Shown here: positions 1 through 9,064 of the stretch, piece by piece | Position numbering within the stretch: the first letter of the stretch is position 1 | Layout of the letters: each line of letters starts with the position of its first letter | From: Cypionkella sp049896245 | Lineage (GTDB): Bacteria > Pseudomonadota > Alphaproteobacteria > Rhodobacterales > Rhodobacteraceae | Assembly: GCF_049896245.1 (NCBI RefSeq) | Contig: NZ_JAFCTX010000005.1 | Coordinates: 1 to 64,000, forward strand | Length of the DNA stretch: 64,000 nt | Reading direction: 5' to 3' | Program-made: the position numbers and the translations under genes | Notes under the pieces: generated by a model | The model's input: only the letters and a program-made list of their open reading frames with translations | Database searches by the model: none | Told to the model about the DNA's origin: nothing

Positions 1-52
1 TTCCACGCATAACACTCCAGCTGCTCCCGCCTAAAAGCGGGATTGTTGCACG

Positions 53-119
53 ACTGGGGTGGTCAGTTTTGGACGCTGTTCCACCCCGTCAGCTGGTCAC
101 TTTTGCACGCTGTTTTACA
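53..119. mobile_element. Terminal repeats of an IS21-family-like insertion sequence (rest lies outside the window)
   Basis: Two degenerate copies of the same motif stand in tandem: GTGGTCAGTTTTGGACGCTG at 60 and CTGGTCACTTTTGCACGCTG at 94, each followed by a T/C-rich tail ending in CAC or ACA. Multiple repeats of this type at the ends, with a terminal CA, are characteristic of IS21-family elements (istA/istB). No transposase reading frame is visible because the element would extend left of position 1. The right boundary is put at the ACA at 117-119. The family assignment comes from remembered end structure, not from a search. Confidence 0.5.
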
Positions 120-510
120 GCACCGGCGTGCCGAACGCTCTAAAGTGTCGATTTATGACGCGCCGCGCTGCGGTGCGGTTTGCGGGGACCACCGCTCCCC
201 CCGCTAGCGTCTCCAATGCCTCAAGAGCGGCGTTAGCGCTGGCCATGTCGCCAGTTGCCAACGCGATTGCCAGACCGTCTCTCGCGGCGTCCAGCCGCGC
301 GGCTTCACGCTCTTCCAATCTCTCCTCATAGCGGTGCAGTGAGACAAGACGGGCCGCCCTGTCCCGGCAGGCGCGTGATTTTCCGTATACCGAGAGAGTG
401 GCGAGTTCACAGAGGTTGTCATCAAGTGCAGCTTCGTCACCTGCGGCGACGGCTGCGGCGGCGGCTTGGGCAAAAGCAAAGTATGCAGCGGTATCTAATG
501 TATTGGTCAT
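115..510 (-). CDS. Unknown cytoplasmic protein, 3' end formed by the IS end
   Basis: This 131-residue Ala/Glu/Arg-rich protein is predicted to be mostly helical and has no recognised domain. The start at 510 is chosen because AGAGAGG lies about 8 nt upstream; an upstream ATG at 570 lacks a ribosome site. The stop codon (TAA at 115-117) falls inside the terminal repeat of the IS21-like element, so the native C-terminus was probably longer and was replaced when the element inserted. A low-GC upstream region (540-620) probably holds the promoter. The function is unknown, and the gene belongs to the accessory segment at the left edge. Confidence 0.5.
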   Translation of the reverse strand: MTNTLDTAAYFAFAQAAAAAVAAGDEAALDDNLCELATLSVYGKSRACRDRAARLVSLHRYEERLEEREAARLDAARDGLAIALATGDMASANAALEALETLAGGAVVPANRTAARRVINRHFRAFGTPVL

Positions 511-657
511 GGTATGGGCCTCTCTAGGTAAACTGAGCGTCAACAAGGGTGTGTTCTTATATAAATTCACATATGAATGAAAAGCAACCCTTGTTGACGG
601 GTTTTGAAAGTATTTTTTGGTATATGTGAGGCCATACCCTTACGAACACGGCACGGC

Positions 658-1056
658 CTAGCTGATGTCGCAATTACCGTAGGATTGGGATGGATAAAGA
701 CCTGACGCGAACATGATGGTGTGTCGGCTGTGGGCGGCCTTACCGGCGTTGTCGATGGTCGTCGTTTGAACAGCGCCGGACTGCAGCGGCTCTAGGAATG
801 TTATGCCGCCTGAACCGGTAACGGGGTAAACTGTAGACGCGCCCGCATTCCCAACCAAAAAGGCATTGCCCGACACGTCGTCAAATACGAATTTAAGGTC
901 GAGGGTTCCACCAGTCTCGAACCTACCATCTTCAAAAGCGGCGTTTGGGAATGCGCACGTGTAAGTCATTACCTTGGCCGTCGCACTATTGGCAAATAGC
1001 ACGGCGAGCAAAGCGGGGGCAAGGAAAGCGGGGGCAAGGAAAGCAGTGCGTTTCAT
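658..1056 (-). CDS. Small secreted protein of unknown function
   Basis: The gene encodes 132 residues beginning with a clear Sec signal peptide: MKR, a hydrophobic Ala/Leu/Phe stretch, and a likely cleavage after NSATA. The mature part has two cysteines (in YTCAF and GNCDIS, the latter close to the C-terminus), which could form one disulfide in the periplasm, and it is rich in beta-forming residues. The signal peptide is internally duplicated (APAFL twice) because of a 15-bp tandem repeat. No domain was recognised. No neighbouring gene suggests a role. Confidence 0.55.
   Translation of the reverse strand: MKRTAFLAPAFLAPALLAVLFANSATAKVMTYTCAFPNAAFEDGRFETGGTLDLKFVFDDVSGNAFLVGNAGASTVYPVTGSGGITFLEPLQSGAVQTTTIDNAGKAAHSRHTIMFASGLYPSQSYGNCDIS
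1013..1042. repeat. Perfect 15-bp tandem duplication inside a signal peptide
   Basis: The unit GCGGGGGCAAGGAAA occurs twice without mismatch, at 1013-1027 and 1028-1042. Because the unit is a multiple of three it adds five residues (APAFL) to the hydrophobic core of the signal peptide of the 658-1056 gene without shifting frame. It looks like a recent slippage event. Confidence 0.85.
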
Positions 1057-1265
1057 ATTTCACCTGATTTAATGTGTTGCAGTGCGCATGTTCTCCTTGT
1101 CTGCCCCTACGTCAATCGCAGATGGGGCTTGCCACGGCGGCCGACCCACCCCCTGCCCCCCACTCCGCCGCGCGGCGCGGAAACCGTCGCAGCGGCCGCT
1201 AGGAATTTTCGCCGCTGTGGAACTTTTGAACTCCGTGCCCTACTGTTCACCAGATGGGGCAAAGC

Positions 1266-1619
1266 ATGACCGCCCTGCTTCACTTTTTTGGAGGGTTTAA
1301 TTTGCCGCTTCTGATCTTGATTGCAGTCGTTCTGTTCTTTGTTTTCGGTTCGCCGGGAAAAACCGTAGCAAACATGGTCTGGCAAAATGATGCCGCACCT
1401 TGGGAAAAAGTGGACGCGTTTTACTACCCCGACAAGGCGGACCTGACAAACTACGAGGCGGCCCGTGATCTGGGCTCGGTGCAAGAGTGCCGCGACAGTG
1501 TCGGCGCAATGGCGTCAGCAAATGGCGACCCCGGCCTCACACGCGGCGATTATGAATGCGGGATTGAGCGTCTTGAAGACTTCGGCGGCGTGGGCGTGTA
1601 TCGAGTTACGACGCGCTAA
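1266..1619 (+). CDS. Small membrane-anchored protein of unknown function
   Basis: From the ATG at 1266 the protein has 117 residues. An N-terminal transmembrane segment (about residues 8-27, LPLLILIAVVLFFVFG) is followed by a soluble acidic domain with two cysteines (VQECRD and DYECGI). The in-frame ATG at 1254 has no ribosome site, while GGGG precedes 1266 at short spacing, so 1266 is preferred but not certain. No family was recognised. The gene lies between the IS end and tRNA-Thr in the accessory segment. Confidence 0.5.
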   Translation: MTALLHFFGGFNLPLLILIAVVLFFVFGSPGKTVANMVWQNDAAPWEKVDAFYYPDKADLTNYEAARDLGSVQECRDSVGAMASANGDPGLTRGDYECGIERLEDFGGVGVYRVTTR

Positions 1620-1796
1620 ACTCCGGCTAAAGTGACAAACAAGCCGAACCCACCTATCTCGCCGCGCTGTTCTGGGTGAAATCAACGCGACTTTCTCAAG
1701 CCGAAAATGCTTATAAAAGCGTGCTGCCCCAGTGCTGCCCAGCTAGGAAGCTTCAGCCGCCAAATTTTATATTATTCTGTAATTTCAAGAAGTTGC

Positions 1797-1871
1797 TGGT
1801 GCTGTGAGAGAGGATTGAACTCTCGACCTCACCCTTACCAAGGGTGTGCTCTACCACTGAGCTACCACAGC
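1797..1871 (-). tRNA. tRNA-Thr (anticodon GGT)
   Basis: On the minus strand the 75-nt gene folds into a normal cloverleaf: acceptor GCTGTGG paired with TCACAGC (one G-U pair), D arm GCTC/GAGC, anticodon stem CACCC/GGGTG with loop TTGGTAA (anticodon GGT, reading ACC and ACU), and T arm GAGAG-TTCAATC-CTCTC. The CCA end is encoded. The 3' end faces the accessory segment at 1-1790, the orientation expected when a tRNA gene has served as an integration site. Confidence 0.95.
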
Positions 1872-1963
1872 CGCCTTTTTCCGAAACGTAACCCCGGGCG
1901 TTACCCCGAAGTCGGCGGGGTTAGGAAATCCCCCGCCTAAACAACCACTTCCGTCTCCAGCGC

Positions 1964-2007
1964 CGCCCCTTACCAAGGGTGTGCTCTACCGCTAAGCTAG
2001 TGCATCG
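1964..2007 (-). pseudogene. Partial, decayed copy of tRNA-Thr (D arm and anticodon arm only)
   Basis: A block covering the D loop, D stem and whole anticodon loop of the neighbouring tRNA-Thr is repeated here. Positions 1967-1990 are identical over 24 bp to 1832-1855. The anticodon stem is broken on its 3' side (GGGGC in place of GGGTG), the acceptor stem cannot pair, and no T arm with TTCRA follows, so it cannot be a working tRNA. It could be a relict of a duplication or of an integration/excision event at the tRNA. Confidence 0.75.
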
Positions 2008-2144
2008 CCGCCTGCCTGCGGAACCGTGTGTAACCGCTGGCGTGGCGGCTGAATAGACGCGTTCGTGGCAGGGTGCAAGTGCAAACTGGCGGTTTTTTGC
2101 ATGGCCTTGCTGGACGGTTGGGGCGCACTGTATTAGAAGGTCTG

Positions 2145-2336
2145 ATGCGTGAAAAACCTGATGACATTGGCCTCGGCAAGCCCAAATCGCAACGCGAGAC
2201 TGAGCGCGAGGCGCGCTTGAAGCTGGCGTTGAAGGCGAATATGAGCCGCAGGAAGGCGCAAGCGCGGGCAAGATCGGCGGCGGATTCGGATGGCCCAGAT
2301 GCGGGCCTTATCGACGATAACAACAAAAACGAGTGA
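2145..2336 (+). CDS. Small charged protein of unknown function upstream of murA
   Basis: This 63-residue, very hydrophilic protein has a Lys/Arg/Glu-rich helical middle (QRETEREARLKLALKANMSR) and an acidic Asp/Asn tail. The start at 2145 follows AGAAGG (2135-2140) with 4 nt spacing; the longer frame from 2073 begins without a ribosome site. It ends 9 nt before murA and is therefore probably cotranscribed with it. Short proteins of this kind preceding murA are familiar in Rhodobacteraceae, but no function is known to me. Confidence 0.7.
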   Translation: MREKPDDIGLGKPKSQRETEREARLKLALKANMSRRKAQARARSAADSDGPDAGLIDDNNKNE

Positions 2337-2345
2337 GGCTGGCAG

Positions 2346-3614
2346 ATGGATTCGATTTTGGTCAAGGGCAATGGGCCGCTGAACGGGGTGATCCCGATTG
2401 CGGGGGCGAAGAATGCGTGTCTGACGCTGATGCCCGCGACGTTGCTGTCGGAAGAACCGCTGACGCTGACCAATGCACCGCGGCTGTCGGATATCGCGAC
2501 GATGACTCAACTTTTGCAGTCACTGGGCGCGGAAGTGGCCTCGATGCAGAACGGTCTGGTCTTGGCGATGTCGAGCCATAAGGTCGATAACCACACCGCC
2601 GATTATGAAATTGTCCGCAAGTTCCGCGCCTCTATCCTAGTGCTGGGGCCGCTGCTTGCGCGGGATGGCCATGCGATTGTCTCGCTGCCGGGCGGCTGTG
2701 CGATTGGCGCGCGTCCGGTGGATTTGCACTTAAAGGCGTTTGAGGCGATGGGGGCGGAACTCGATCTGCGCGACGGTTATGTCCATGCCAAAGCTCCGGG
2801 CGGGCGGTTGCGCGGGGCGGTGGTTGATTTCCCGTTCGTCTCGGTTGGGGCCACGGAAAACGCTCTGCTGGCGGCGACTTTGGCCAAGGGCACCACGGTG
2901 TTGAAGAACGCCGCGCGCGAGCCGGAGATTGTCGATCTAGCGGTCTGTCTGCGCCGGATGGGCGCGCAGATTGACGGTGAAGGCACCAGCACGATCACCA
3001 TTCAGGGCGTTGATCGCTTGGGCGGGGCGACGCATCCGGTGGTGACAGACCGCATTGAGCTGGGCACCTACATGCTGCTGCCCGCGATCTGCGGCGGTGA
3101 GGTGGAGTGTCTGGGCGGTAAGATGGCGCTGGTTGGGGCATTTGCCGAAAAGCTGGATGCGGCGGGGGTTTCGGTGGTGGAAACCGAGCGCGGCTTGAAG
3201 GTGACGCGGAAGAATGGCCGGGTGCGCGCGGTGGATGTGGTGACAGAGCCGTTCCCCGGTTTCCCGACCGATTTGCAGGCGCAGATGATGGCTTTGCTCT
3301 GCACCGCTGACGGGACTTCGGTGCTGGAGGAAAAGATCTTCGAGAACCGCTTCATGCACGCGCCGGAACTGGTGCGGATGGGCGCGAAGATTGATGTGCA
3401 TGGCGGTCATGCCACCGTCACTGGCGTGGAAAAACTGCGCGGCGCGCGCGTGATGGCGACCGATTTGCGTGCCTCGGTGTCGTTGATCCTCGCGGGCCTT
3501 GCGGCAGAGGGTGAAACCGTGGTCAGCCGGGTTTATCACCTGGATCGCGGTTATGAGCGGGTTGAGGAAAAGCTGCGCGGCGTCGGGGCGCAAATTGAGC
3601 GGATCAGCGGATGA
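2346..3614 (+). CDS. murA: UDP-N-acetylglucosamine 1-carboxyvinyltransferase MurA
   Basis: MurA transfers enolpyruvate from PEP to UDP-GlcNAc, the first committed step of peptidoglycan synthesis, in the cytoplasm. The 422 residues match the usual length. Visible signatures are the catalytic Lys22 in AGAKNA, the fosfomycin-target Cys118 in LPGGCAIGARPVDLH, and the C-terminal DLRASVSLILAGLAAEG with the conserved Arg. The whole protein shows the two-fold inverse-barrel repeats of the EPSP synthase superfamily. The gene overlaps the downstream DUF2948 gene by 4 nt (ATGA), implying translational coupling. Confidence 0.97.
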   Translation: MDSILVKGNGPLNGVIPIAGAKNACLTLMPATLLSEEPLTLTNAPRLSDIATMTQLLQSLGAEVASMQNGLVLAMSSHKVDNHTADYEIVRKFRASILVLGPLLARDGHAIVSLPGGCAIGARPVDLHLKAFEAMGAELDLRDGYVHAKAPGGRLRGAVVDFPFVSVGATENALLAATLAKGTTVLKNAAREPEIVDLAVCLRRMGAQIDGEGTSTITIQGVDRLGGATHPVVTDRIELGTYMLLPAICGGEVECLGGKMALVGAFAEKLDAAGVSVVETERGLKVTRKNGRVRAVDVVTEPFPGFPTDLQAQMMALLCTADGTSVLEEKIFENRFMHAPELVRMGAKIDVHGGHATVTGVEKLRGARVMATDLRASVSLILAGLAAEGETVVSRVYHLDRGYERVEEKLRGVGAQIERISG

Positions 3615-4087
3615 GTGATGCGCGGTTTGAAGATGGCGATGAGGCTCCGCTGCGGCTGGCAGTGCATGATGCTGAAAGCTTGGCGGTGATTGCGGCGCTG
3701 GTACAGGACGCGGTGTTTCCGATCACCGAGATGACTCTGGTGCGGCAAAAGCGACGGTTCGCGCTGATGCTGAACCGCTTTCGTTGGGAATACCGCGAGG
3801 CCGCCGAGAAGGCGGGACAGCCGTTTGAGCGGGTGCAAAGCCTGCTGGTGTTTGAAGATGTGCTGGCGGTGCGCAGTCAGGGCATTGATCGGGCCGACAA
3901 AGACACCATCCTGTCGCTGCTGGATATGAGCTTCACTCCGGGGCCGGATGGCACGGGTTTGGTGACTCTGGTGCTGGCAGGGGATGGCGCGATTGGCCTG
4001 CAGGTCGAAGCACTGGACGCCACTTTGCGTGATGTCACGCGGCCCTATCTGGCACCTTCGGGTAAGGTGCCAGAGCACGACGTTTAA
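3611..4087 (+). CDS. DUF2948 family protein
   Basis: This 158-residue soluble protein has the DUF2948 pattern: an N-terminal LAVHDAESLAVIAALVQDAVF helix followed by FALMLNRFRWE and a C-terminal beta-rich GTGLVTLVLAGDGAIGLQVE core. Its molecular role is unknown. The conserved position directly behind murA with a 4-nt overlap suggests a link to envelope synthesis, but that is inference from context only. A small inverted repeat around 4060-4076 (GGCACC...GGTGCC) may help end the transcript. Confidence 0.85.
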   Translation: MSDARFEDGDEAPLRLAVHDAESLAVIAALVQDAVFPITEMTLVRQKRRFALMLNRFRWEYREAAEKAGQPFERVQSLLVFEDVLAVRSQGIDRADKDTILSLLDMSFTPGPDGTGLVTLVLAGDGAIGLQVEALDATLRDVTRPYLAPSGKVPEHDV

Positions 4088-4102
4088 GTCAGCGCGCCAG
4101 AG

Positions 4103-4231
4103 TTAGTCTTTCGGCCCATTGGTATTGATCACCACGGAATTCTTCGTGCTTGGCGTCGCCACGGCGGGCTTGGCCTTGTCTTTCTTCGGCTTTTTCACGT
4201 TCTTGCCGGGTTTGCTCATGCCCTTGGCCAT
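4103..4231 (-). CDS. Very small lysine-rich basic protein
   Basis: The gene encodes 42 residues starting MAKGMSKPGKNVKKPKKDK and ending NSVVINTNGPKD. It is strongly basic and proline-rich, and probably disordered. The start at 4231 is supported by AAGGAAA with about 6 nt spacing; the 68-residue extension to 4309 has no ribosome site. Similar short Lys-rich proteins are annotated as hypothetical in related genomes. A nucleic-acid-binding role is possible from charge alone but not shown. Confidence 0.6.
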   Translation of the reverse strand: MAKGMSKPGKNVKKPKKDKAKPAVATPSTKNSVVINTNGPKD

Positions 4232-4309
4232 CTGATTTTCCTTACAAGCAGCGGCCATCCGTTTGGCCTTGATCATCATGCACCTTCGCGGGCGCAAACC
4301 CAAGCCCAT

Positions 4310-4790
4310 TTGGCTGCAATGGCTGCTTTGAATGTGACACCCGCGCGGTAGAAGGTAGAGCGTGGATTTGCCCGGATTTGGAGAAAATTCACATCGCTTT
4401 TAGCGGGCTGAGTGGGTTTTTGCAGTTCGGTCGCCGCAGTTTGATTGCAGGGGCGTCGCAGAGTTAGCAGCGGGGCAGTTTTGTTAAATACATATAACTA
4501 ACAGTAGGTTATGGCATTTTCTCGATACACTGAATGCTGCGACGCCGCAGGAAAATGCGGCGATGCAGCAACCACAGGCTGAGAGGGCTGCAATAGATTT
4601 TCAATCCCTCGAACTGACGCCATTTGCGAATTTGAAAGCGCTTTGAGCCGCGAATCGTTGACGAAATGGCCAGTTTCGGGCTATTGCCGTGCAAACGCTT
4701 CGGGAGGCCGGGTCGCAAGAACCGGAAAAGGACGCGTTTTAGACAGGGCAGCGCCGATAGGGCGCGATCAAAATTATAGGGAGGAAATCC
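4310..4790 (+). promoter_or_regulatory. 481-nt regulatory gap before the thu operon with a LacI-type operator
   Basis: No gene is visible here. An AT-rich stretch lies at 4484-4512. A perfect 10-bp palindrome with central CG, AAAGCGCTTT, sits at 4635-4644, about 150 nt before the first gene; this is the classical shape of a LacI/GalR-family operator, the family to which ThuR and AglR belong. GGGAGGAAA just before 4791 is a strong ribosome site. Unlike the rhizobial thu locus, no thuR gene is present next to the operon in this window. Confidence 0.6.
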
Positions 4791-6071
4791 ATGTCCTTTG
4801 GATTCAAGAGCCGCGCATTGCGGTCGGCTGGTGTTGCAGCACTGATCAGTGCGCTTGGCACGCCGATGATGGCGGAAGAAATCTTCTACGTCTCCGGCTC
4901 GGTCGGCAAAGCGGTTGAGAATTTCAAAACGCTGGTGAAGCCGTGGGAAGACGCCACTGGCAATACCGTCACCATCGTGCCGATGCCGGCATCGACATCG
5001 GACCAGTTCGGCCAGTACCGTTTGTGGTTGGCTGCTGGGGCCACCGATATTGACGTCTATCAGACCGATGTGATCTGGGCGCCGCAGCTGGCGGATCACT
5101 TTGTCGATCTGAGCGCAGTTGCCAAAGATCTGGCCCCGACGCATTTCCCCTCGATCATCGAGTCGCAGACTGTGGGCGGCAAGCTGGTGGCTTTGCCGAT
5201 CTTCACCGATGCGCCTGCGCTGTATTACCGCAAGGATTTGCTGGAGAAATACGGCGTTGCGGTGCCAAAAACCTGGGATGAGCTGACAGCCGCTGCGACC
5301 AAAATCCAAGAGGGTGAGCGGGCAGCAGGCAAGGGTGATTTCTGGGGCTATGTCTGGCAGGGTAACGCTTATGAAGGCCTGACCTGCGATGCGCTGGAAT
5401 GGGTGAAATCCTTCGGCGGCGGCCAGATCGTTGAAGCCGATGGCACGATCTCGATCAACAACGAAAAGGCCGTGAAGGCGCTGGAAACGGCAGCTGCTTG
5501 GGTTGGCACGATCTCGCCCGAGGGCGTTCTGGCTTATGGCGAGGAAGAATCGCGTGGCGTCTGGCAGACCGGCAACGCGGCCTTCATGCGCAACTGGCCC
5601 TATGCGTATCAGTTGGGCAATGGCGACGACTCGGCGGTCAAGGGCTTGTTCGACGTGACAACGCTGCCGGTGGGTGCAGAAGGCGACACGTCGGCGGCCA
5701 CCTTGGGCGGCTGGAACGCAGCAGTGTCGAAATATTCCAAACATCAGGATGTGGCGATCAGCTTGGTGATGTATCTGGCTGGACCCGAGGCACAAAAGGC
5801 GCGGGCGATTTCGGAATCGGCACTGCCGACCATCGTGGCTTTGTATGATGACGCCGATATCGCTGCGGCCCAGCCGATCATCCCGCAGTGGAAGAGTGTG
5901 TTCTTGAACGCGGTGCCGCGTCCCTCTGCGCCAACTTTGGGCAAGTACAACGAAGTCTCGTCGAAGTTCTGGTCGGCGGTGCATGAAACTCTGTCGGGCA
6001 ATGGCTCCGCTGCCGACAACCTTGCTGGCCTTGAAGCCGATTTGACCGACCTGAAAGGCGACGCCTGGTAA
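4791..6071 (+). CDS. thuE: Periplasmic sugar-binding protein of a trehalose/maltose-type ABC importer
   Basis: This is a 426-residue family 1 extracellular solute-binding protein. A Sec signal peptide (MSFGFKSRALRSAGVAALIS..., likely cut near residue 28) precedes a mature domain with hallmarks of the group: DVYQTDVIWAPQLADH, DAPALYYRKDLLEKYG and GGWNAAVSKYSK. It delivers the sugar to the permeases encoded downstream. The thu name rests on the adjacent ThuA and ThuB; substrates of related ThuEFGK systems are trehalose, maltose and sucrose. Aromatic residues in DFWGYVWQGNAYEG fit carbohydrate binding. Confidence 0.82.
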   Translation: MSFGFKSRALRSAGVAALISALGTPMMAEEIFYVSGSVGKAVENFKTLVKPWEDATGNTVTIVPMPASTSDQFGQYRLWLAAGATDIDVYQTDVIWAPQLADHFVDLSAVAKDLAPTHFPSIIESQTVGGKLVALPIFTDAPALYYRKDLLEKYGVAVPKTWDELTAAATKIQEGERAAGKGDFWGYVWQGNAYEGLTCDALEWVKSFGGGQIVEADGTISINNEKAVKALETAAAWVGTISPEGVLAYGEEESRGVWQTGNAAFMRNWPYAYQLGNGDDSAVKGLFDVTTLPVGAEGDTSAATLGGWNAAVSKYSKHQDVAISLVMYLAGPEAQKARAISESALPTIVALYDDADIAAAQPIIPQWKSVFLNAVPRPSAPTLGKYNEVSSKFWSAVHETLSGNGSAADNLAGLEADLTDLKGDAW

Positions 6072-6098
6072 TCCTCCCGATAGCGGGCACGCCTTGAG

Positions 6099-6142
6099 GA
6101 TGGGCGGCGGCAGTGCATCATGCCAACCGCCGCCCATCTTTT
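6099..6142 (+). terminator. Intra-operon hairpin between binding-protein and permease genes
   Basis: A perfect 12-bp stem (GATGGGCGGCGG at 6099-6110, complement at 6127-6138) with a 16-nt loop is followed by four T. It stands in the 113-nt gap after the binding-protein gene. Such a hairpin usually acts as an attenuator or 3' stabiliser so that the binding protein is made in excess over the membrane components. Confidence 0.85.
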
Positions 6143-6184
6143 ACGCTCGGCCTCGGATAGGGGCCGGTTTAAGGGGGGAAATTC

Positions 6185-7167
6185 ATGACAGCTTCAAAGA
6201 CTGCCGCCAGTTTGCCGACTGGTACAGGGCGGGAAAGCGGCCTCAGCCTGCAACAGCAGCGCCAGAAAGCCGCGTTCTGGTTCTTGGCCCCCATGCTGAT
6301 CGCGCTGTTTTGCGTCGCGGCATGGCCCTTGCTGAGAACGGTTTGGTTCTCATTGACCGACACGTCGTTGAACAATCTGTATGGCGGCAAGTGGATCGGC
6401 TTTGACAATTATCTGCGCGTGCAAACCCTGTCCAACGGCACCGTGCGCTACAAAGGCACGCTGGTCGATCCGGCATGGTGGAATGCGGTGTGGAACACGG
6501 TGCGGTTTTCGGTGGCCTCTGTGGTCTGCGAAACCATACTGGGGCTGATCGCGGCGCTGGTGCTGAACGCCGAGTTCAAGGGACGCGGCTTTGTACGTGC
6601 CGCCATTCTGATCCCCTGGGCGATCCCCACCATCGTTTCCGCCAAAATGTGGGCCTGGATGCTGAACGACCAATACGGCATCCTGAACGATATGGCGCTG
6701 AATCTCGGGCTGATTTCGTCCAAAATCGCATGGACTGCCAACTCTGATACCGCGATGTATGCCGTGTTGATGGTGGATATCTGGAAAACCACGCCGTTCA
6801 TGGCTTTGTTGTGTCTGGCGGGCCTGCAAATGGAGCCGCGCGATATTTACGAGGCCGCGAAGATCGACGGCATCAACCCGGTGAAAGTGTTTTTCAAGAT
6901 CACTTTGCCGCTGATCCGCCCGGCACTGATGGTGGCGGTGATCTTCCGTATGCTGGATGCTTTGCGGATTTTCGATCTGATCTATGTGCTGACGCCGAAC
7001 TCGGCAGCCACAAAAACCATGTCGGTGATCAGCCGCGAGAACCTGATCGAGTTTGATAAATTCGCTTACGGCTCGGCGCAATCAACCCTGTTGTTCGCTA
7101 TTCTGGCGATCTTCGTATCGCTGTATATCTGGCTCGGCAAGGTTGATCTCAGCGGGGAGGGAGGCAA

Positions 7168-7171
<4 letters not shown>
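6185..7171 (+). CDS. thuF: Sugar ABC transporter permease, MalF type
   Basis: This 328-residue inner-membrane protein has a cytoplasmic N-terminus and about six transmembrane helices. The EAA loop that contacts the ATPase is clear: EAAKIDGINPVKVFFKITLP starting at residue 223. It pairs with the permease encoded next to form the translocation channel. GGGG about 5 nt before the start (AAGGGGGGAAATTC) is the ribosome site. The gene overlaps the following one by 4 nt (ATGA). Confidence 0.88.
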
Positions 7172-8001
<830 letters not shown>

Positions 8002-8005
8002 AAAA

Positions 8006-9007
8006 ATGGCAAAAATTGAACTGAAGAACGTCAAGAAGTCCTATGGCGCGGTGGATGTGATCAAGGGCATCGACCTGACGATTGAGAAGGGCGAATTCAT
8101 GGTGTTTGTCGGGCCCTCGGGCTGCGGCAAATCCACCCTGTTGCGGCTGATCTCGGGGCTGGAGGAGATTTCCTCGGGCGATATGTTGTTTGACAATGAA
8201 CGCGTCAACAACGTGCTGCCCAGCCAGCGCGGCATCGCCATGGTGTTCCAAAGCTATGCGCTTTATCCGCATATGAGCGTGTATGACAACATGGCCTTCG
8301 GGATGAAACTGGCCAAGGCCAGCCCCGAGGCGATGAAAAAGCGCGTGATGGAAGCGGCGAAACTGCTGCAAATTGATCATCTGCTGGAACGCTTGCCGAA
8401 GCAGCTTTCCGGCGGCCAGCGTCAGCGCGTCGCCATTGGCCGCGCGATTGTGCGCGACCCGCGGGTGTTCCTGTTTGACGAACCTTTGTCGAATTTGGAT
8501 GCCGCCTTGCGGGTGCAGACCCGGCTGGAAATCGCCAAACTGCATCACTCGATGTCGGACGTGACGATGATCTACGTCACCCACGATCAGGTCGAAGCGA
8601 TGACTTTGGCCGACCGTATCGCCGTGCTGCGCGATGGCCGGTTAGAGCAGGTAGGCTCGCCTGCTGAACTCTATGAACGCCCGAATTCGATCTTCGTCGC
8701 GGGTTTCATCGGCAGTCCGAAGATGAACTTCCTGACCGGAAAATTCGCCAGCGATCACGGTTGCACCACGCTTGGCATCCGCTCGGAACATATCGACGTG
8801 GTCGAGGGCGGCTTGTGGACGGGCCAGATCGTTCATGCCGAAGATTTGGGCAGTGACAATTATCTGTTCGTTGAAGTGGGCTCTGATGAGCCTTTGATCG
8901 TGCGCCGCGAGGGCAAATTGACCATGAAGGTCGGCGATACCGTTTCGCTGTCGCCCAAGGCTGGCCAGTTGCACAAGTTCGATCAGAACGGCAAGCCGAT
9001 CCGCTGA
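8006..9007 (+). CDS. thuK: Sugar ABC transporter ATP-binding protein, UgpC/MalK type
   Basis: The 333-residue ATPase energises the importer. Walker A GPSGCGKST is at residues 36-44, the Q-loop in MVFQSYALYPHMSV, the signature LSGGQRQR from 134, Walker B VFLFDEPLSNLDA, and the switch His in YVTHDQVEAMTLADR. The C-terminal TOBE-like regulatory domain (about 240-333) is shorter than in E. coli MalK (371 aa), as in other alphaproteobacterial ThuK/UgpC proteins. The start is preceded by only a weak ribosome site, consistent with translation coupled to the permease gene. Confidence 0.9.
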   Translation: MAKIELKNVKKSYGAVDVIKGIDLTIEKGEFMVFVGPSGCGKSTLLRLISGLEEISSGDMLFDNERVNNVLPSQRGIAMVFQSYALYPHMSVYDNMAFGMKLAKASPEAMKKRVMEAAKLLQIDHLLERLPKQLSGGQRQRVAIGRAIVRDPRVFLFDEPLSNLDAALRVQTRLEIAKLHHSMSDVTMIYVTHDQVEAMTLADRIAVLRDGRLEQVGSPAELYERPNSIFVAGFIGSPKMNFLTGKFASDHGCTTLGIRSEHIDVVEGGLWTGQIVHAEDLGSDNYLFVEVGSDEPLIVRREGKLTMKVGDTVSLSPKAGQLHKFDQNGKPIR

Positions 9008-9064
9008 ATTTCAAATCCACACTGCGCCCCACTTGGGGCGCGGCAGCTACAGAAGGAGCATGCC

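Noticed and set aside
1707..1940. Reading frame across tRNA-Thr (CERGLNSRPHPYQGCALPLSYHSR)
   Set aside because: This is the familiar false protein produced by translating a tRNA gene.
4509..6137. 542-codon open frame antisense to the sugar-binding protein gene
   Set aside because: Runs exactly opposite to a clear solute-binding protein gene and has the Arg/His/Cys-rich composition of a shadow; considered as a possible missing thuR but shows no LacI-family motifs.
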